Positions 1 through 7,772 of a DNA stretch of 33,917 nt are shown one piece after another. A program made the position numbers and the translations under genes. Under the pieces are notes generated by a model that saw nothing but the letters and a program-made list of their open reading frames with translations, searched no databases and was not told the origin of the DNA. Position 1 is the first letter of the stretch. Each line of letters starts with the position of its first letter. The DNA lies in the NCBI RefSeq assembly GCF_001700325.1, contig NZ_MATO01000069.1:1-33917 (forward strand), written 5' to 3'. Source of the stretch: Caryophanon latum (GTDB taxonomy: Bacteria; Bacillota; Bacilli; Bacillales_A; Planococcaceae).

Positions 1-33
1 AACATGCCCTTCCTATTGATTCAGTGACTTTTT

Positions 34-68
34 CAGTGCCCTCGCGACGAGGCTGATGCTTTTTTTTA
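34..68 (+). terminator. Probable intrinsic terminator of a gene left of the window
   Basis: An imperfect GC-rich hairpin (core CCTCG, loop CGA, CGAGG at about 39-52) is followed at 60-67 by a run of eight T on the plus strand. It lies next to the purU stop. The T-run is on the plus strand only, so it most likely ends a plus-strand transcript that enters from outside the window. The outer part of the stem is poorly paired. Confidence 0.5.
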
Positions 69-968
69 TTGGAACACAATCGTCTTATTGCCTTCTACGA
101 TAATGCGGTTTTCTAAATGCCACTTCACCGCTTTTACGAGCACGCGGCGTTCAATTTTACTGCCGATTTTACGCAGCTCCTTCACGTCAACACGATGATC
201 CACACGCTCAACGTCCTGCTCAATAATCGGACCTTCATCTAAATCGTTCGTTACGTAATGACTCGTCGCTCCGATTAATTTTACACCACGAGCAAACGCG
301 CGCGCATACGGATCTGCCCCGATAAACGCTGGTAAAAATGAATGGTGAATGTTAATGATGCGATTTTCAAAATGACTGACAAAATCAGGCGTTAAAATTT
401 GCATGTAGCGCGCTAAAATAAGCACATCCACATCAAACTCTTTCATCAATTCAATTTGGCGAGCTTCTACTTCTGCACGAATATCTTTGTTCGCTGGAAT
501 GTAATAAAACGGAATGCCAAGTGCCTCAACCATTTCACGTGAATTTTCGTAGTTGCTGACAACGAGCGCAATCTCCATCGGTAAATCTCCTGTTTGATAC
601 TCCCATAATAGTTCAAGTAAGCAATGTGGCTCCTTCGATACGAAAATGGCTGCACGCTTTTTTTGTGCCTGGTAATGGAATGCATACGTCATATCAAACG
701 CACGCGCAATGCCTTCAAAATTTTTCTCCATTTGCTCTGCTTTTTCGCCAAGTTGATCGCAATAATACGCTAAACGAATGAAAAATGTGCCGTCTGCAGG
801 ATCTGTTGAATATTGACTTGATTCAATAATGTTCGCATCAAATGTATGTAAAAACTCCGATAGCACCGCGACAATACCTGGCTTATCTGGACATTTTACG
901 AGCAATACCGCTTCGTTTGTATGTTTTGTGTTCGCCACTTTCGCAGCATTCATATATTGTACTGACAT
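66..968 (-). CDS. purU: Formyltetrahydrofolate deformylase
   Basis: The 300-residue protein hydrolyses 10-formyl-tetrahydrofolate to formate and tetrahydrofolate in the cytosol, which supplies formate for purine synthesis and balances one-carbon pools. An N-terminal ACT domain (about 20-100, with CPDKPGIVAVLSEFL) is followed by a formyltransferase-fold domain. The family catalytic triad is visible as N206 and H208 in INIHHSFLPAF and D244 in DLDEGPIIEQ. Length is normal for PurU. The ATG has a GAGGG ribosome binding site. The gene is alone on this strand and is preceded by its own candidate promoter. Assignment is secure; the related GART (PurN) lacks the ACT domain. Confidence 0.96.
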   Translation of the reverse strand: MSVQYMNAAKVANTKHTNEAVLLVKCPDKPGIVAVLSEFLHTFDANIIESSQYSTDPADGTFFIRLAYYCDQLGEKAEQMEKNFEGIARAFDMTYAFHYQAQKKRAAIFVSKEPHCLLELLWEYQTGDLPMEIALVVSNYENSREMVEALGIPFYYIPANKDIRAEVEARQIELMKEFDVDVLILARYMQILTPDFVSHFENRIINIHHSFLPAFIGADPYARAFARGVKLIGATSHYVTNDLDEGPIIEQDVERVDHRVDVKELRKIGSKIERRVLVKAVKWHLENRIIVEGNKTIVFQ

Positions 969-997
969 AACAATCCCTCACTTCAGTTGATTGCTTT

Positions 998-1030
998 ATT
1001 ATCGCTAAAAAAATCTGATATTTCAATATC
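998..1030 (-). promoter_or_regulatory. Candidate sigma-A promoter of purU with a palindrome over the -35
   Basis: On the minus strand TTGAAA (1026-1021) is separated by 17 bases from GATAAT (1003-998), a good vegetative promoter 30 bases before purU. The -35 element lies inside a 6-2-6 palindrome, GATATTTCAATATC (1017-1030), which could be an operator. The promoter is supported by sequence; the operator role is inference. Confidence 0.55.
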
Positions 1031-1038
1031 TTTTTGTC

Positions 1039-1053
1039 ATTTTTCTAAAAAAT
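1039..1053. promoter_or_regulatory. CodY-box-like site upstream of purU promoter
   Basis: ATTTTTCTAAAAAAT matches the CodY consensus AATTTTCWGAAAATT at 12 of 15 positions and lies just upstream of the purU -35. Three-mismatch matches are common by chance in AT-rich DNA, so this is weak on its own. Confidence 0.25.
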
Positions 1054-1439
1054 AAAACAATTTGTGCTTTAGGAAAATACAGCGAACACATTTGTTTCAT
1101 CGGAAAAACAATTCATTTTAATGATTGTACTTTCCATGCGTACAAAACGATTTTTATTATGTTCGTAAAAATACATTTATTTCAAAATAGGTGTATTGGT
1201 CATTGTACAAGATAGTAATGTAATATTATGACTCATTTGAATGTTCATTTTATTTCAAAGAAAGTTACGCTTTGTTAGCCCATACATTTGATGATGCTAT
1301 ATTAATAGCAATTAATGGCTATACGCCTCGTTAACAATATTAAATTATAAATTCAGGTTTGTTGATTAGCTATTTGTATATAGTGAAACCTATGATTTTA
1401 AGCAACCAACTGAAATAAACGCTCTATATGAGTGGCATG

Positions 1440-1585
1440 AAGCGTGCGGCGAGACTCCTTGGGGAAAAGCTCGTGCCTCAAGACCCCGTAAGCCGCGACG
1501 TAGGAGCGGTGCGGAGGCTTGAGCCGAGCCCCAGGAAAGCGAGCCGCAATACGCGCCCTGCCAATTAAACTGCTAATCAACACGC
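1440..1585. repeat. GC-rich degenerate intergenic repeat, copy 1
   Basis: A GC-rich block stands out inside an AT-rich, gene-free gap (969-1847). It holds ACTCCTTGGGGAAAAG (1454-1469), the inverted pair CTCAAG/CTTGAG (1477-1482 and 1518-1523), and a GGAAAGCGAGCC tail ending toward CTAATCAACA. From memory this layout resembles a family of GC-rich intergenic repeats common in Bacillaceae and Planococcaceae. A shorter copy occurs near 28.1 kb. The open frame across it has no ribosome binding site and is not a gene. The rest of 969-1847 is AT-rich with no gene that I can support. Confidence 0.5.
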
Positions 1586-1600
1586 TTGTTATAAATTTAG

Positions 1601-1650
1601 AGAAAAGTAGTAGAGGCGCACATTTGCTCACCTCTACTACTTTTCTTTAT
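1601..1650 (+). terminator. Orphan 16-bp perfect hairpin, terminator-like
   Basis: AGAAAAGTAGTAGAGG (1601-1616) and its exact reverse complement (1631-1646) flank a 14-base loop, followed by TTTAT. It has terminator geometry, but no open frame with a ribosome binding site precedes it on either strand. It may end a non-coding transcript or be left over from a lost gene. Confidence 0.5.
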
Positions 1651-1747
1651 GTATTCCTCCATAATCTCATCGCCCCCTCCTTCACATAGTACTTCTAGCG
1701 TGTACAGTCCTCTTAACTGCGCCAACAAATCTTATATGTATCTCTGA

Positions 1748-1808
1748 TTTTGTATTTCTACAAAATACAAAACATCTTTCACCCTATATCTATATAAACA
1801 CATATAAT
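1748..1808 (+). promoter_or_regulatory. Palindrome and -10 upstream of the SLH gene
   Basis: A perfect -10 TATAAT (1803-1808) lies 40 bases before the SLH start, without a clear -35 at 17 bases. Further upstream is a 10-bp inverted repeat, TTTTGTATTT (1748-1757) and AAATACAAAA (1763-1772), with a 5-base spacer. A weak -35 next to an operator-like palindrome would fit a regulated promoter; that is inference. Confidence 0.35.
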
Positions 1809-1847
1809 GTAAAATAAAAGAAACAAATTCGTTAGGGGGCGTTACGA

Positions 1848-2981
1848 ATGAAAACATTTTCAACTGCCTTATTGTTAACCGCTGCCTTATTACTATCGCC
1901 ACTTGGAGCTGCCGCCAATACGCAAATGTACGTAGATGTCACGAACGCGACGCAAAATGCGATCGTCAAAAAAATGGCAGAAGCAAACGTAATGACTGCG
2001 TACGAAGATGATTTATTTTATCCTGAAGCTACAGTCACGCGAGCAGAGTTAGCCGATATGATTACACGCGCGTACAAGCTATACAACGTGCGTCCAGCGA
2101 AGCAATTTAACGACGTCACAGAAGATACCGATTATGCCGATTCCATTCAGCAGCTATACCGCGCTGGCATTATTGACGGTACAGCAAATGGTGATTTCAA
2201 TCCGTACCAAGAAGTAAAACGTACGCATGTCGCAAAAATTTTAACGAATTTATTGAAGCTTACGCCAACACCGACGACGAAGTTTAAAGATGTGCCGACG
2301 AGCTTAGCGAACAACGTCTTTATCGGCGCACTTGTCGAAAAAGGCATTATCGCTGGTTACCCTGATGGCACGTTTAAACCGAATCAAGCAGTGTCGCGCA
2401 TCAATATGGCAACATTTTTATATCGTGCGCTTTACGGCAAGGAACAACAAATCGAAAATAAAAAAATTACGTCTAATACCGCGTATGCCGCAACGAAGCT
2501 ACAAGCTGCTAACTACGCGAGTGGCACGGGGTATTCTTATTACATTGAATTTGATACAAATGGCAATGCAAAACCAAAGTTCGAGGGCATTATGCAGACG
2601 TTCTCAACAAGTCGCATTCACATTTATCAGCGCAATAGTGACTGGACAGCGATCGATACCGACTTGCGCCATCTAGTGGAATTTAAACCGTACACATTAA
2701 CGACGATACACGCCTTACCGTACGCTGAGACGTATTGGGCATACGACGGCTCTTACACGACGACACCGTACTTTAACCAAGACGTCACAATTAACAACTT
2801 AAAATTTACAGGCACGCTAAAAATTGTTCAAAAAATCGAAGCTTATTATTACAGTGATGATGTCGGTTACAACGTAGAGGAACATGAAGCGGTGTTTTAT
2901 TTTAAAGAAGGCTACGGGTTGCTATCGTACACATTTAATAACAGAACGGTTTTGGCAATGACCGGCTATAAATTACGTTAA
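1848..2981 (+). CDS. Secreted protein with three S-layer homology (SLH) domains
   Basis: The 377-residue protein carries a signal peptide (1-23, basic K2, Leu/Ala-rich core, AAA before the cut) and three SLH domains at about 28-80, 87-138 and 145-195. Each has the FxDV start and the later hydrophobic/FxP pattern typical of the family. Three SLH domains usually bind pyruvylated secondary cell wall polymer and hold the protein on the cell surface. The 180-residue C-terminal part is Tyr- and Thr-rich and I do not recognise it; it is presumably the functional surface part. A ribosome binding site (TTAGGGGGC) precedes the ATG. The gene is monocistronic, with a terminator directly after it. The anchor is secure; the function is unknown. 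Confidence 0.88.
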   Translation: MKTFSTALLLTAALLLSPLGAAANTQMYVDVTNATQNAIVKKMAEANVMTAYEDDLFYPEATVTRAELADMITRAYKLYNVRPAKQFNDVTEDTDYADSIQQLYRAGIIDGTANGDFNPYQEVKRTHVAKILTNLLKLTPTPTTKFKDVPTSLANNVFIGALVEKGIIAGYPDGTFKPNQAVSRINMATFLYRALYGKEQQIENKKITSNTAYAATKLQAANYASGTGYSYYIEFDTNGNAKPKFEGIMQTFSTSRIHIYQRNSDWTAIDTDLRHLVEFKPYTLTTIHALPYAETYWAYDGSYTTTPYFNQDVTINNLKFTGTLKIVQKIEAYYYSDDVGYNVEEHEAVFYFKEGYGLLSYTFNNRTVLAMTGYKLR

Positions 2982-2987
2982 TACGAC

Positions 2988-3018
2988 GGGGAAATGTTTG
3001 CACACTAGACATTTCCCC
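2988..3018 (+). terminator. Intrinsic terminator after the SLH gene
   Basis: GGGGAAATGT (2988-2997) pairs with ACATTTCCCC (3009-3018) around an 11-base loop. The following tract is only moderately T-rich. It starts 7 bases after the stop codon. Confidence 0.65.
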
Positions 3019-3069
3019 ATTGTCATTTTATACTTACTTACAAAACGTAAGTAAAGGAAGATTAACGAT

Positions 3070-4140
3070 ATGCATGTACAAGTTTGTATTGTTGGTGCCG
3101 GTCCTGGTGGTGCGCTGCTTGCTTATTTGCTTGCAAAACGCGGCGTGCGCACGTTACTGCTTGAGCGCACCGCTTCGTTCGGCCAAGCGTTTCGCGGCGA
3201 GCATTTAAATACAGAGGGTGAGCATATTTTAAAAAAGCACGGGCTATTTTCGGCACTGGAGGAGGCAGGCTGTTTAGCGATGACGTCTTTACGCTACTGG
3301 CATAAAGGCGAACTAATGAAAGAAGTGTATGCTGAGGACGGACAGCATTTTGGCATTCATACGCCGCAAACAAATTTATTGCACGTGCTCATTCATGCCG
3401 CTTCGCAATATGAATCGTTCTCCTACCAGTTAAATACGACCGTAAAAGAGCTGCTCGTAAATGATAATGGCACGTATTACGGCGTTGTCGCAAAGCACAG
3501 AGACTGCGTCGAGACGATTACGTGCGATTTAATCGTCGGTGCGGATGGCCGACATTCTACCGTTCGAAAACAAGCACGTATTGAACCGATTATTACGAAG
3601 CACGGCTACGATTTATTGTGGGCGCGTTTTCCTGCCCCAGCACATTGGCAGCCGTCCATTGATTTTGCGATGCTGCACGACGATCCAATTTCTGTGTTCA
3701 CACAAACGGGCAATTACGTGCAAATCGGCTGGCAAATTCCTGAAAAATCATTTCGTACGCTGCGCATGATGCCGTTTGAGCAAATGAAGCCGCAATTAAT
3801 GGACGCTTTGCCACAGCTACGTGATGCGATTGACACCTCGCTAAATAGCTGGCGCGACTTCGTATTGCTTGACGTGTATAGCAGCAAAGTACATACGTGG
3901 CATAAAGATGGGCTTATTTTTATCGGAGATGCGGTACATACGATGACGCCAACTGGTGCATTCGGGCTCAATAGCGCATTAAAAGATGCCGATGCACTCG
4001 CTGAACTATTCGCAACCGGCTTTGACGAGTTGCAGCTCATTCATTGTGAAGCAGCGCGTAAGCTACATGTCGAGCAGCTTCAACAGCTACAGCGCGATAA
4101 GGAAATGGCGTTTGCTGAAGCGTTCGTCGTACAGCAATAA
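3070..4140 (+). CDS. FAD-dependent oxidoreductase/monooxygenase (PHBH-like fold)
   Basis: This 356-residue flavoprotein has all three FAD/NAD(P)H motifs of the aromatic hydroxylase-like family: GAGPGG in a Rossmann fold at 9-14 followed by LLLERT, the DG motif in DLIVGADGRHSTVRKQA (about 153-169), and the GD motif in GLIFIGDAVHTMTPTGAFG (about 280-298). This predicts a cytosolic FAD enzyme that hydroxylates or oxidises a small substrate. The substrate cannot be read from the sequence, and no biosynthetic partner lies nearby. The start has AAAGGAAG upstream. A 57-residue protein gene follows 16 bases later and is probably cotranscribed. The fold is secure; the substrate is unknown. Confidence 0.82.
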   Translation: MHVQVCIVGAGPGGALLAYLLAKRGVRTLLLERTASFGQAFRGEHLNTEGEHILKKHGLFSALEEAGCLAMTSLRYWHKGELMKEVYAEDGQHFGIHTPQTNLLHVLIHAASQYESFSYQLNTTVKELLVNDNGTYYGVVAKHRDCVETITCDLIVGADGRHSTVRKQARIEPIITKHGYDLLWARFPAPAHWQPSIDFAMLHDDPISVFTQTGNYVQIGWQIPEKSFRTLRMMPFEQMKPQLMDALPQLRDAIDTSLNSWRDFVLLDVYSSKVHTWHKDGLIFIGDAVHTMTPTGAFGLNSALKDADALAELFATGFDELQLIHCEAARKLHVEQLQQLQRDKEMAFAEAFVVQQ

Positions 4141-4156
4141 CGAAGGAGGTTCGCAC

Positions 4157-4330
4157 ATGATTGAAGACGTAAAACGATTTTTACACGAGCAGCAACTACC
4201 GATTGAATGGCTCGCAATTCAAACAGGCTTACCGAAGCGCACGTTACTGGAGTTATTTTCAGGCAAAAGACACCTTACAGCGAAATACGAAGAGCGCTTT
4301 CGACAAGCACTTACACGAAAAAACGACTAG
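4157..4330 (+). CDS. 57-residue HTH-like small protein
   Basis: This frame opens with ATG after a perfect AAGGAGG at 4143-4149, 16 bases after the FAD oxidoreductase stop, and ends inside a terminator hairpin. A longer in-frame extension back into the upstream gene is not a credible start. The protein is almost entirely helical in appearance. LAIQTGLPKRTLLELFSGKR resembles the turn and recognition helix of a Cro/XRE-type fold, followed by a basic amphipathic helix. At 57 residues it would be a minimal DNA-binding domain. No family is recognised with certainty, and it could equally be an unrelated small helical protein. The ribosome binding site and terminator make a real gene likely. Confidence 0.65.
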   Translation: MIEDVKRFLHEQQLPIEWLAIQTGLPKRTLLELFSGKRHLTAKYEERFRQALTRKND

Positions 4331-4350
4331 CTTTGGCGAATCGTTTTTTT
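4318..4350 (+). terminator. Intrinsic terminator of the oxidoreductase/HTH pair
   Basis: AAAAAACGA (4318-4326) pairs with TCGTTTTTT (4341-4349) around a 14-base loop and overlaps the stop codon of the 57-residue gene. The downstream arm doubles as the T-tract. Confidence 0.7.
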
Positions 4351-4358
4351 ATTTTGCG

Positions 4359-4393
4359 CAAAAAAAAACGCTAAATCATAAAGATTTAACGTT
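4359..4393 (-). terminator. Intrinsic terminator of the SGNH gene
   Basis: On the minus strand AACGTTAAATC pairs with GATTTAGCGTT around a 5-base loop with one mismatch, followed by nine T. The stem includes the SGNH stop codon. It lies back to back with the plus-strand terminator at 4318-4350. Confidence 0.75.
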
Positions 4394-5546
4394 TAATCGT
4401 TTCGGATTTTTCGAACGCTTCGACTAAATATGGACGTAATACTGGTGCTAACGTTTTAACATACGATGACGTTAAATGGTGCTGATCACGGTAAATTAAA
4501 ATGTTACCGATAACTGGGTAGCACGTCGTATCATCGCAGAAATAATCAGATAAGTCCCCAAATAACACGTTCGATGGAATATTGTCTGCATTTTCCCACG
4601 GCACTTCACGTGATAATGCTTCGTCACGCGGCATTGAGCACGGCGCAATTTCATCATTGTGTTGCTGTAAACAAGCAGGTGTTGGCTCATTCATACGCGG
4701 CGTATCACGAATCGCAAATACAGTTGAATACCCTTCTAATCGTTCCCACTGACGAATATACCCTCGTGGCACATAGTTACGCTTATTGAGCGAAGCTGTT
4801 GTAAAGACGACATCTGGTGGGTTTTGCTTTAACACATTAATTAAGTTCGCATTCCACTCAATACATTGCTCCGTCAAATGACCGTCTGGATCTTCATCGG
4901 TAAAGCGACAGCCGTCATGATTGTAAATGTCGATGCGGAAATTGAGCTCCTCTGCTAACGGCTCGATTGCTGGGAACCAATGCGCTGAATGCGAACCAGC
5001 GACAAGCGCTAACACATAATCTGGATCATCGACAACACCGTATGAGCATTTACGAATTTCGACTAAATACATCGCTTGACATTGATCATATTGATAAAAT
5101 ACAGGGCGGTCTAAAATAACATCTTCATACGATTGATAAAATGGAATGTTATCACGCGGTGTAATATCATTATAAATTGCCGCTGCGCCTGGATAAAGCG
5201 ACTTTTGTATTTCAGCTTGCTCATACTGTACATATTGTGCAAGCAGTAATGAAAGCAGTAACAACGTCCACCAAAATGGTCGCTGCGCCTCATGCAAATG
5301 CCGTGTGTACCATATAAGTCCGATGATCGATAATGTCAATAAGCACAGTGCTGCTAATATAACTAATATGCACTCTAACACACCAATTCGTTGCGCATAA
5401 CTTGCCCGCGTAACGTATTGCGTCGTATAAAAACTAATCGTCAAGCTAATGAACAATACATATATGATTTGAGCATACATTTGCTTCGTACTATATAATT
5501 GAACGCCAGCCCCGATAAATGGTGGGCGCCATTGTTGTTGCATCAT
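4386..5546 (-). CDS. Membrane-anchored SGNH-domain protein (OafA-like C-terminal half)
   Basis: From the ATG at 5546 the protein has 386 residues. The next codon is also ATG (5543), and its spacing from AAAGGGAG is slightly better; an earlier GTG frame start lacks a ribosome binding site. Three membrane segments (about 24-42, 56-79, 91-107) lead into an extracytoplasmic SGNH hydrolase-type domain. The nucleophile block reads VAGSHSAHWFPA (S185), with Gly where many relatives have Asp, and the distal pair is D354 and H357 in YRDQHHLT. In OafA-type O-acyltransferases this domain follows a ten-helix acyltransferase-3 domain, which is missing here. A cell-surface acyl transfer or esterase role is inferred. 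Monocistronic, with its own terminator. Confidence 0.72.
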   Translation of the reverse strand: MMQQQWRPPFIGAGVQLYSTKQMYAQIIYVLFISLTISFYTTQYVTRASYAQRIGVLECILVILAALCLLTLSIIGLIWYTRHLHEAQRPFWWTLLLLSLLLAQYVQYEQAEIQKSLYPGAAAIYNDITPRDNIPFYQSYEDVILDRPVFYQYDQCQAMYLVEIRKCSYGVVDDPDYVLALVAGSHSAHWFPAIEPLAEELNFRIDIYNHDGCRFTDEDPDGHLTEQCIEWNANLINVLKQNPPDVVFTTASLNKRNYVPRGYIRQWERLEGYSTVFAIRDTPRMNEPTPACLQQHNDEIAPCSMPRDEALSREVPWENADNIPSNVLFGDLSDYFCDDTTCYPVIGNILIYRDQHHLTSSYVKTLAPVLRPYLVEAFEKSETIKR

Positions 5547-5712
5547 TTCACTCCCTTTACTCACGTGCACTTCTATTTTTAGAAACACATACTAAGTATA
5601 CGTTAAGTGCACTCGACTTTACATCATAAAAAAGTAATTTTCTTCTGAATATATGAAAAGAAATTTGCTTCCATTCCTATGTCTTTTGGCAAACTACGCA
5701 TATTTTCATTAT

Positions 5713-5757
5713 GCCCGAAAAAAAACGAAAAATCGGCACGATGCGATTTTTCGTTTT
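5713..5757 (-). terminator. Strong intrinsic terminator of guaC
   Basis: A perfect 14-bp stem, AAAACGAAAAATCG (5722-5735) with CGATTTTTCGTTTT (5744-5757), encloses an 8-base loop. On the minus strand it runs into eight T. It lies 20 bases after the guaC stop. Confidence 0.85.
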
Positions 5758-5777
5758 ACATTCTTTTATGAAGCTTG

Positions 5778-6758
5778 TTAGTAACGATCCCCGTTGAAAA
5801 TCGAGTTTTTCACGACAACGTAATCAACTTTACGAATCGCCTCTAAATCGCGACCACCCGCGTACGAAATCGATGACTGTAAATCTTGCTCCATTTCAAT
5901 GAGCGTATCGATAATTTTCCCTTTATACGGCATGTACATCTTTTTACCTTCAACGTTTTTACGCTCACCTTTTTGGAACTCCGACGCTGAACCGAAATAT
6001 TCCTTCATTAATACGCCGTCCACTTCAACCGTTTCACCTGGCGACTCGTCATGCCCTGCAAATAGCGAACCAATCATGACCATCGATGCACCAAAGCGCA
6101 CTGATTTTGCGATATCGCCGTGCGTACGAATACCACCGTCCGCAATAATTGGCTTTTGTGCTGCCTTTGCACACCAGCGAAGTGCCGCTAGCTGCCAGCC
6201 ACCTGTCCCAAAGCCTGTTTTAATTTTCGTAATGCACACTTTACCCGGTCCGATGCCGACTTTCGTTGCGTCCGCTCCTGCATTTTCAAGCTCGCGTACC
6301 GCTTCTGGCGTGCCGACGTTCCCAGCAATAACGAAGCTTTCTGGTAAATGCTTTTTAATGTGCTGAATCATTGCAATGACCGCATTTGAATGCCCATGCG
6401 CAATATCGATCGTAATGTAATCAGGTACGACGTTTTTCGCTGCTAAGTCCTCAACAAATGCGTACTCATCTTCCTTCACCCCAACTGAAATAGAAGCAAT
6501 TAATTGTTGTTCGTGCATATCACGAATAAATTGCTCACGCGTTTCAGGATGGAAGCGATGCATAATATAAAAATAGCCGTTTGCCGCAAGCTTTTGCGCA
6601 AGCGATGCATCGATAATTGTCTGCATATTTGCTGGCACGACTGGTAATTTAAATGTATGTTTGCCAAGCGTCACGCTCGTATCACACTCTGCACGAGAAT
6701 CCACGATGCATTTTGCTGGTACTAATTGAATATCTTCATAGTCGAATACTGTATCCAT
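5778..6758 (-). CDS. guaC: GMP reductase
   Basis: The 326-residue enzyme reduces GMP to IMP and ammonia with NADPH, returning guanine nucleotides to the common purine precursor. It has the IMPDH/GMPR barrel with the catalytic loop [15 protein letters not shown] (C175), the phosphate-binding [14 protein letters not shown] and the flap region following [13 protein letters not shown]. It lacks the CBS pair of IMP dehydrogenase and has the length and the [17 protein letters not shown] start of the short bacterial GuaC class. The gene stands alone, with a sigma-A-like promoter about 60 bases upstream and a strong terminator. Two ACGAAC elements near the promoter hint at PurR control, as is known for the B. 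subtilis orthologue. Very secure. Confidence 0.96.
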   Translation of the reverse strand: MDTVFDYEDIQLVPAKCIVDSRAECDTSVTLGKHTFKLPVVPANMQTIIDASLAQKLAANGYFYIMHRFHPETREQFIRDMHEQQLIASISVGVKEDEYAFVEDLAAKNVVPDYITIDIAHGHSNAVIAMIQHIKKHLPESFVIAGNVGTPEAVRELENAGADATKVGIGPGKVCITKIKTGFGTGGWQLAALRWCAKAAQKPIIADGGIRTHGDIAKSVRFGASMVMIGSLFAGHDESPGETVEVDGVLMKEYFGSASEFQKGERKNVEGKKMYMPYKGKIIDTLIEMEQDLQSSISYAGGRDLEAIRKVDYVVVKNSIFNGDRY

Positions 6759-6804
6759 ATAAAACCCACTCCTAAAGACGAATATTTTTTTATTTTTATA
6801 TGAT

Positions 6805-6897
6805 TTCGTTCGTCATTAGCTAATTTACAATGGATCGTTCTGAAAGTCAACGCTTTTTACGAAAATTGAACACCATTTTTACATTTTCGTTCGTGTT
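6805..6897 (-). promoter_or_regulatory. guaC promoter with two PurBox-like elements
   Basis: On the minus strand TTGACT (6850-6845), a 17-base spacer and TAAATT (6827-6822) make a sigma-A promoter. ACGAACGAAAT-like sequences flank it at about 6884-6897 (upstream of the -35) and 6803-6815 (in the initial transcript). Each differs from the PurBox core CCGAACWWT at the first base. The promoter is well supported; PurR binding is inferred. Confidence 0.45.
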
Positions 6898-6945
6898 TTA
6901 ATATTTTTCATATTGATATATAGACGGTGAATATATTCTAGCGTT

Positions 6946-7030
6946 TTGTTCGTCGGCTCTCCACATCGCGGCGGTCGTGGCGTGAGCCTTTCGTGTAACG
7001 CTGGAGTCCGCCTCTTGTTTCGAGCCTCGT
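6946..7030. repeat. Possible degenerate GC-rich repeat, copy 3
   Basis: A GC-rich stretch between guaC and the DUF4166 gene contains, read on the minus strand, GGCGGACTCCAGCG and GAAAGGCTCACGCC, which loosely recall the repeat at 1440-1585. No gene with a ribosome binding site is present. Similarity is weak. Confidence 0.22.
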
Positions 7031-7036
7031 TCGCAA

Positions 7037-7648
7037 TCACCTTGTATATAGAACGTTATATTCACCGTAATATTGCTTTACCGTCCCAATTATCGGGTTA
7101 TAAACGTGCACCGCAATCGTTAACTGCTGCTGCTTTTCATCAAACGCCTCAATCGCTGTTCCAACACCTTGTAATTGCTTCGGCAGCGACACAATGCGCG
7201 TGCCGATGCGAACGAACTGTGCGACCGACTTCATATAAAGCGCACCGTCCGCCGTTACGCGAACATCCATTTGCGAGGCGAAAAATTTACCGTCACCGTT
7301 ATAATCAAGGACTTCATTTGTTTCATGATCGACAACCATTAACGTATTGTAATAACGCGTCGCCTCGTCAAAATAAAAAGCACGCGTCCACTGAATTTCA
7401 GTCGTGTGCCCTACTTGCTTGCTCTTCGTTTCTAACATAAACGGTACGTGCTCTCCTGTATTATGAAACATAAATTTCGTCGGCTGTGCCAGCATGAGTA
7501 AAGGTGTAATAAAAGAGGAGCCATTTTCAACGACGTGCATCACTCCTTCTACTCGCTGCGTCTTTCCAATCGGTTCACTGTAACGTGCTTGCAGCTGTGG
7601 ATGAAGCCGCTGAAACGACTCACCAAGTACGCGTTCATAATAATGCAT
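7037..7648 (-). CDS. DUF4166-family protein
   Basis: With the ATG at 7648, after AAGGGAGG nine bases upstream, the protein has 203 residues; a longer frame to 7717 has no support. It begins MHYYERVLGESFQRLHPQLQARY, the pattern I associate with DUF4166 proteins of Bacillales. The rest is beta-rich with an FDEATRYYNTLMVVDHET block and several paired hydrophobic strands. There is no signal peptide and no membrane segment, so it is probably cytosolic. The function is unknown. It is divergent from the candidate small RNA promoter at 7741-7766 and no cotranscribed partner is evident. Confidence 0.75.
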   Translation of the reverse strand: MHYYERVLGESFQRLHPQLQARYSEPIGKTQRVEGVMHVVENGSSFITPLLMLAQPTKFMFHNTGEHVPFMLETKSKQVGHTTEIQWTRAFYFDEATRYYNTLMVVDHETNEVLDYNGDGKFFASQMDVRVTADGALYMKSVAQFVRIGTRIVSLPKQLQGVGTAIEAFDEKQQQLTIAVHVYNPIIGTVKQYYGEYNVLYTR

Positions 7649-7740
7649 TTCTAATCGCCTCCCTTTTGTCATCGCCACTCTATACCCGATTACGTGCGAT
7701 GATAAGCGATAATTCATAAGACCGAATTTTCTTTCATTTT

Positions 7741-7766
7741 TTGTTTTCTTCCTTGTATGTTATAAT
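7741..7766 (+). promoter_or_regulatory. Extended -10 promoter of the candidate small RNA
   Basis: TGTTATAAT (7758-7766) is a perfect extended -10 element (TGN plus TATAAT). The -35 is weak: TTGTTT at 7741 is too close, and only T-rich bases lie at 17. Extended -10 promoters tolerate this. It reads away from the DUF4166 gene and into the structured RNA that ends at about 7886. Confidence 0.6.
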
Positions 7767-7772
7767 AACTAT

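Noticed and set aside
1398-1631. Open frame of 77 codons on the minus strand across the GC-rich repeat
   Set aside because: No ribosome binding site, no recognisable protein pattern, and it coincides with the repeat and hairpin.
6759-6945. Purine riboswitch upstream of guaC
   Set aside because: No purine aptamer core or terminator is seen; a normal promoter with PurBox-like elements fits better.
6946-7440. Open frame of 164 codons on the plus strand overlapping the DUF4166 gene
   Set aside because: It is antisense to a well-supported gene, has no ribosome binding site and a low-complexity, Arg/His/Ser-rich product.
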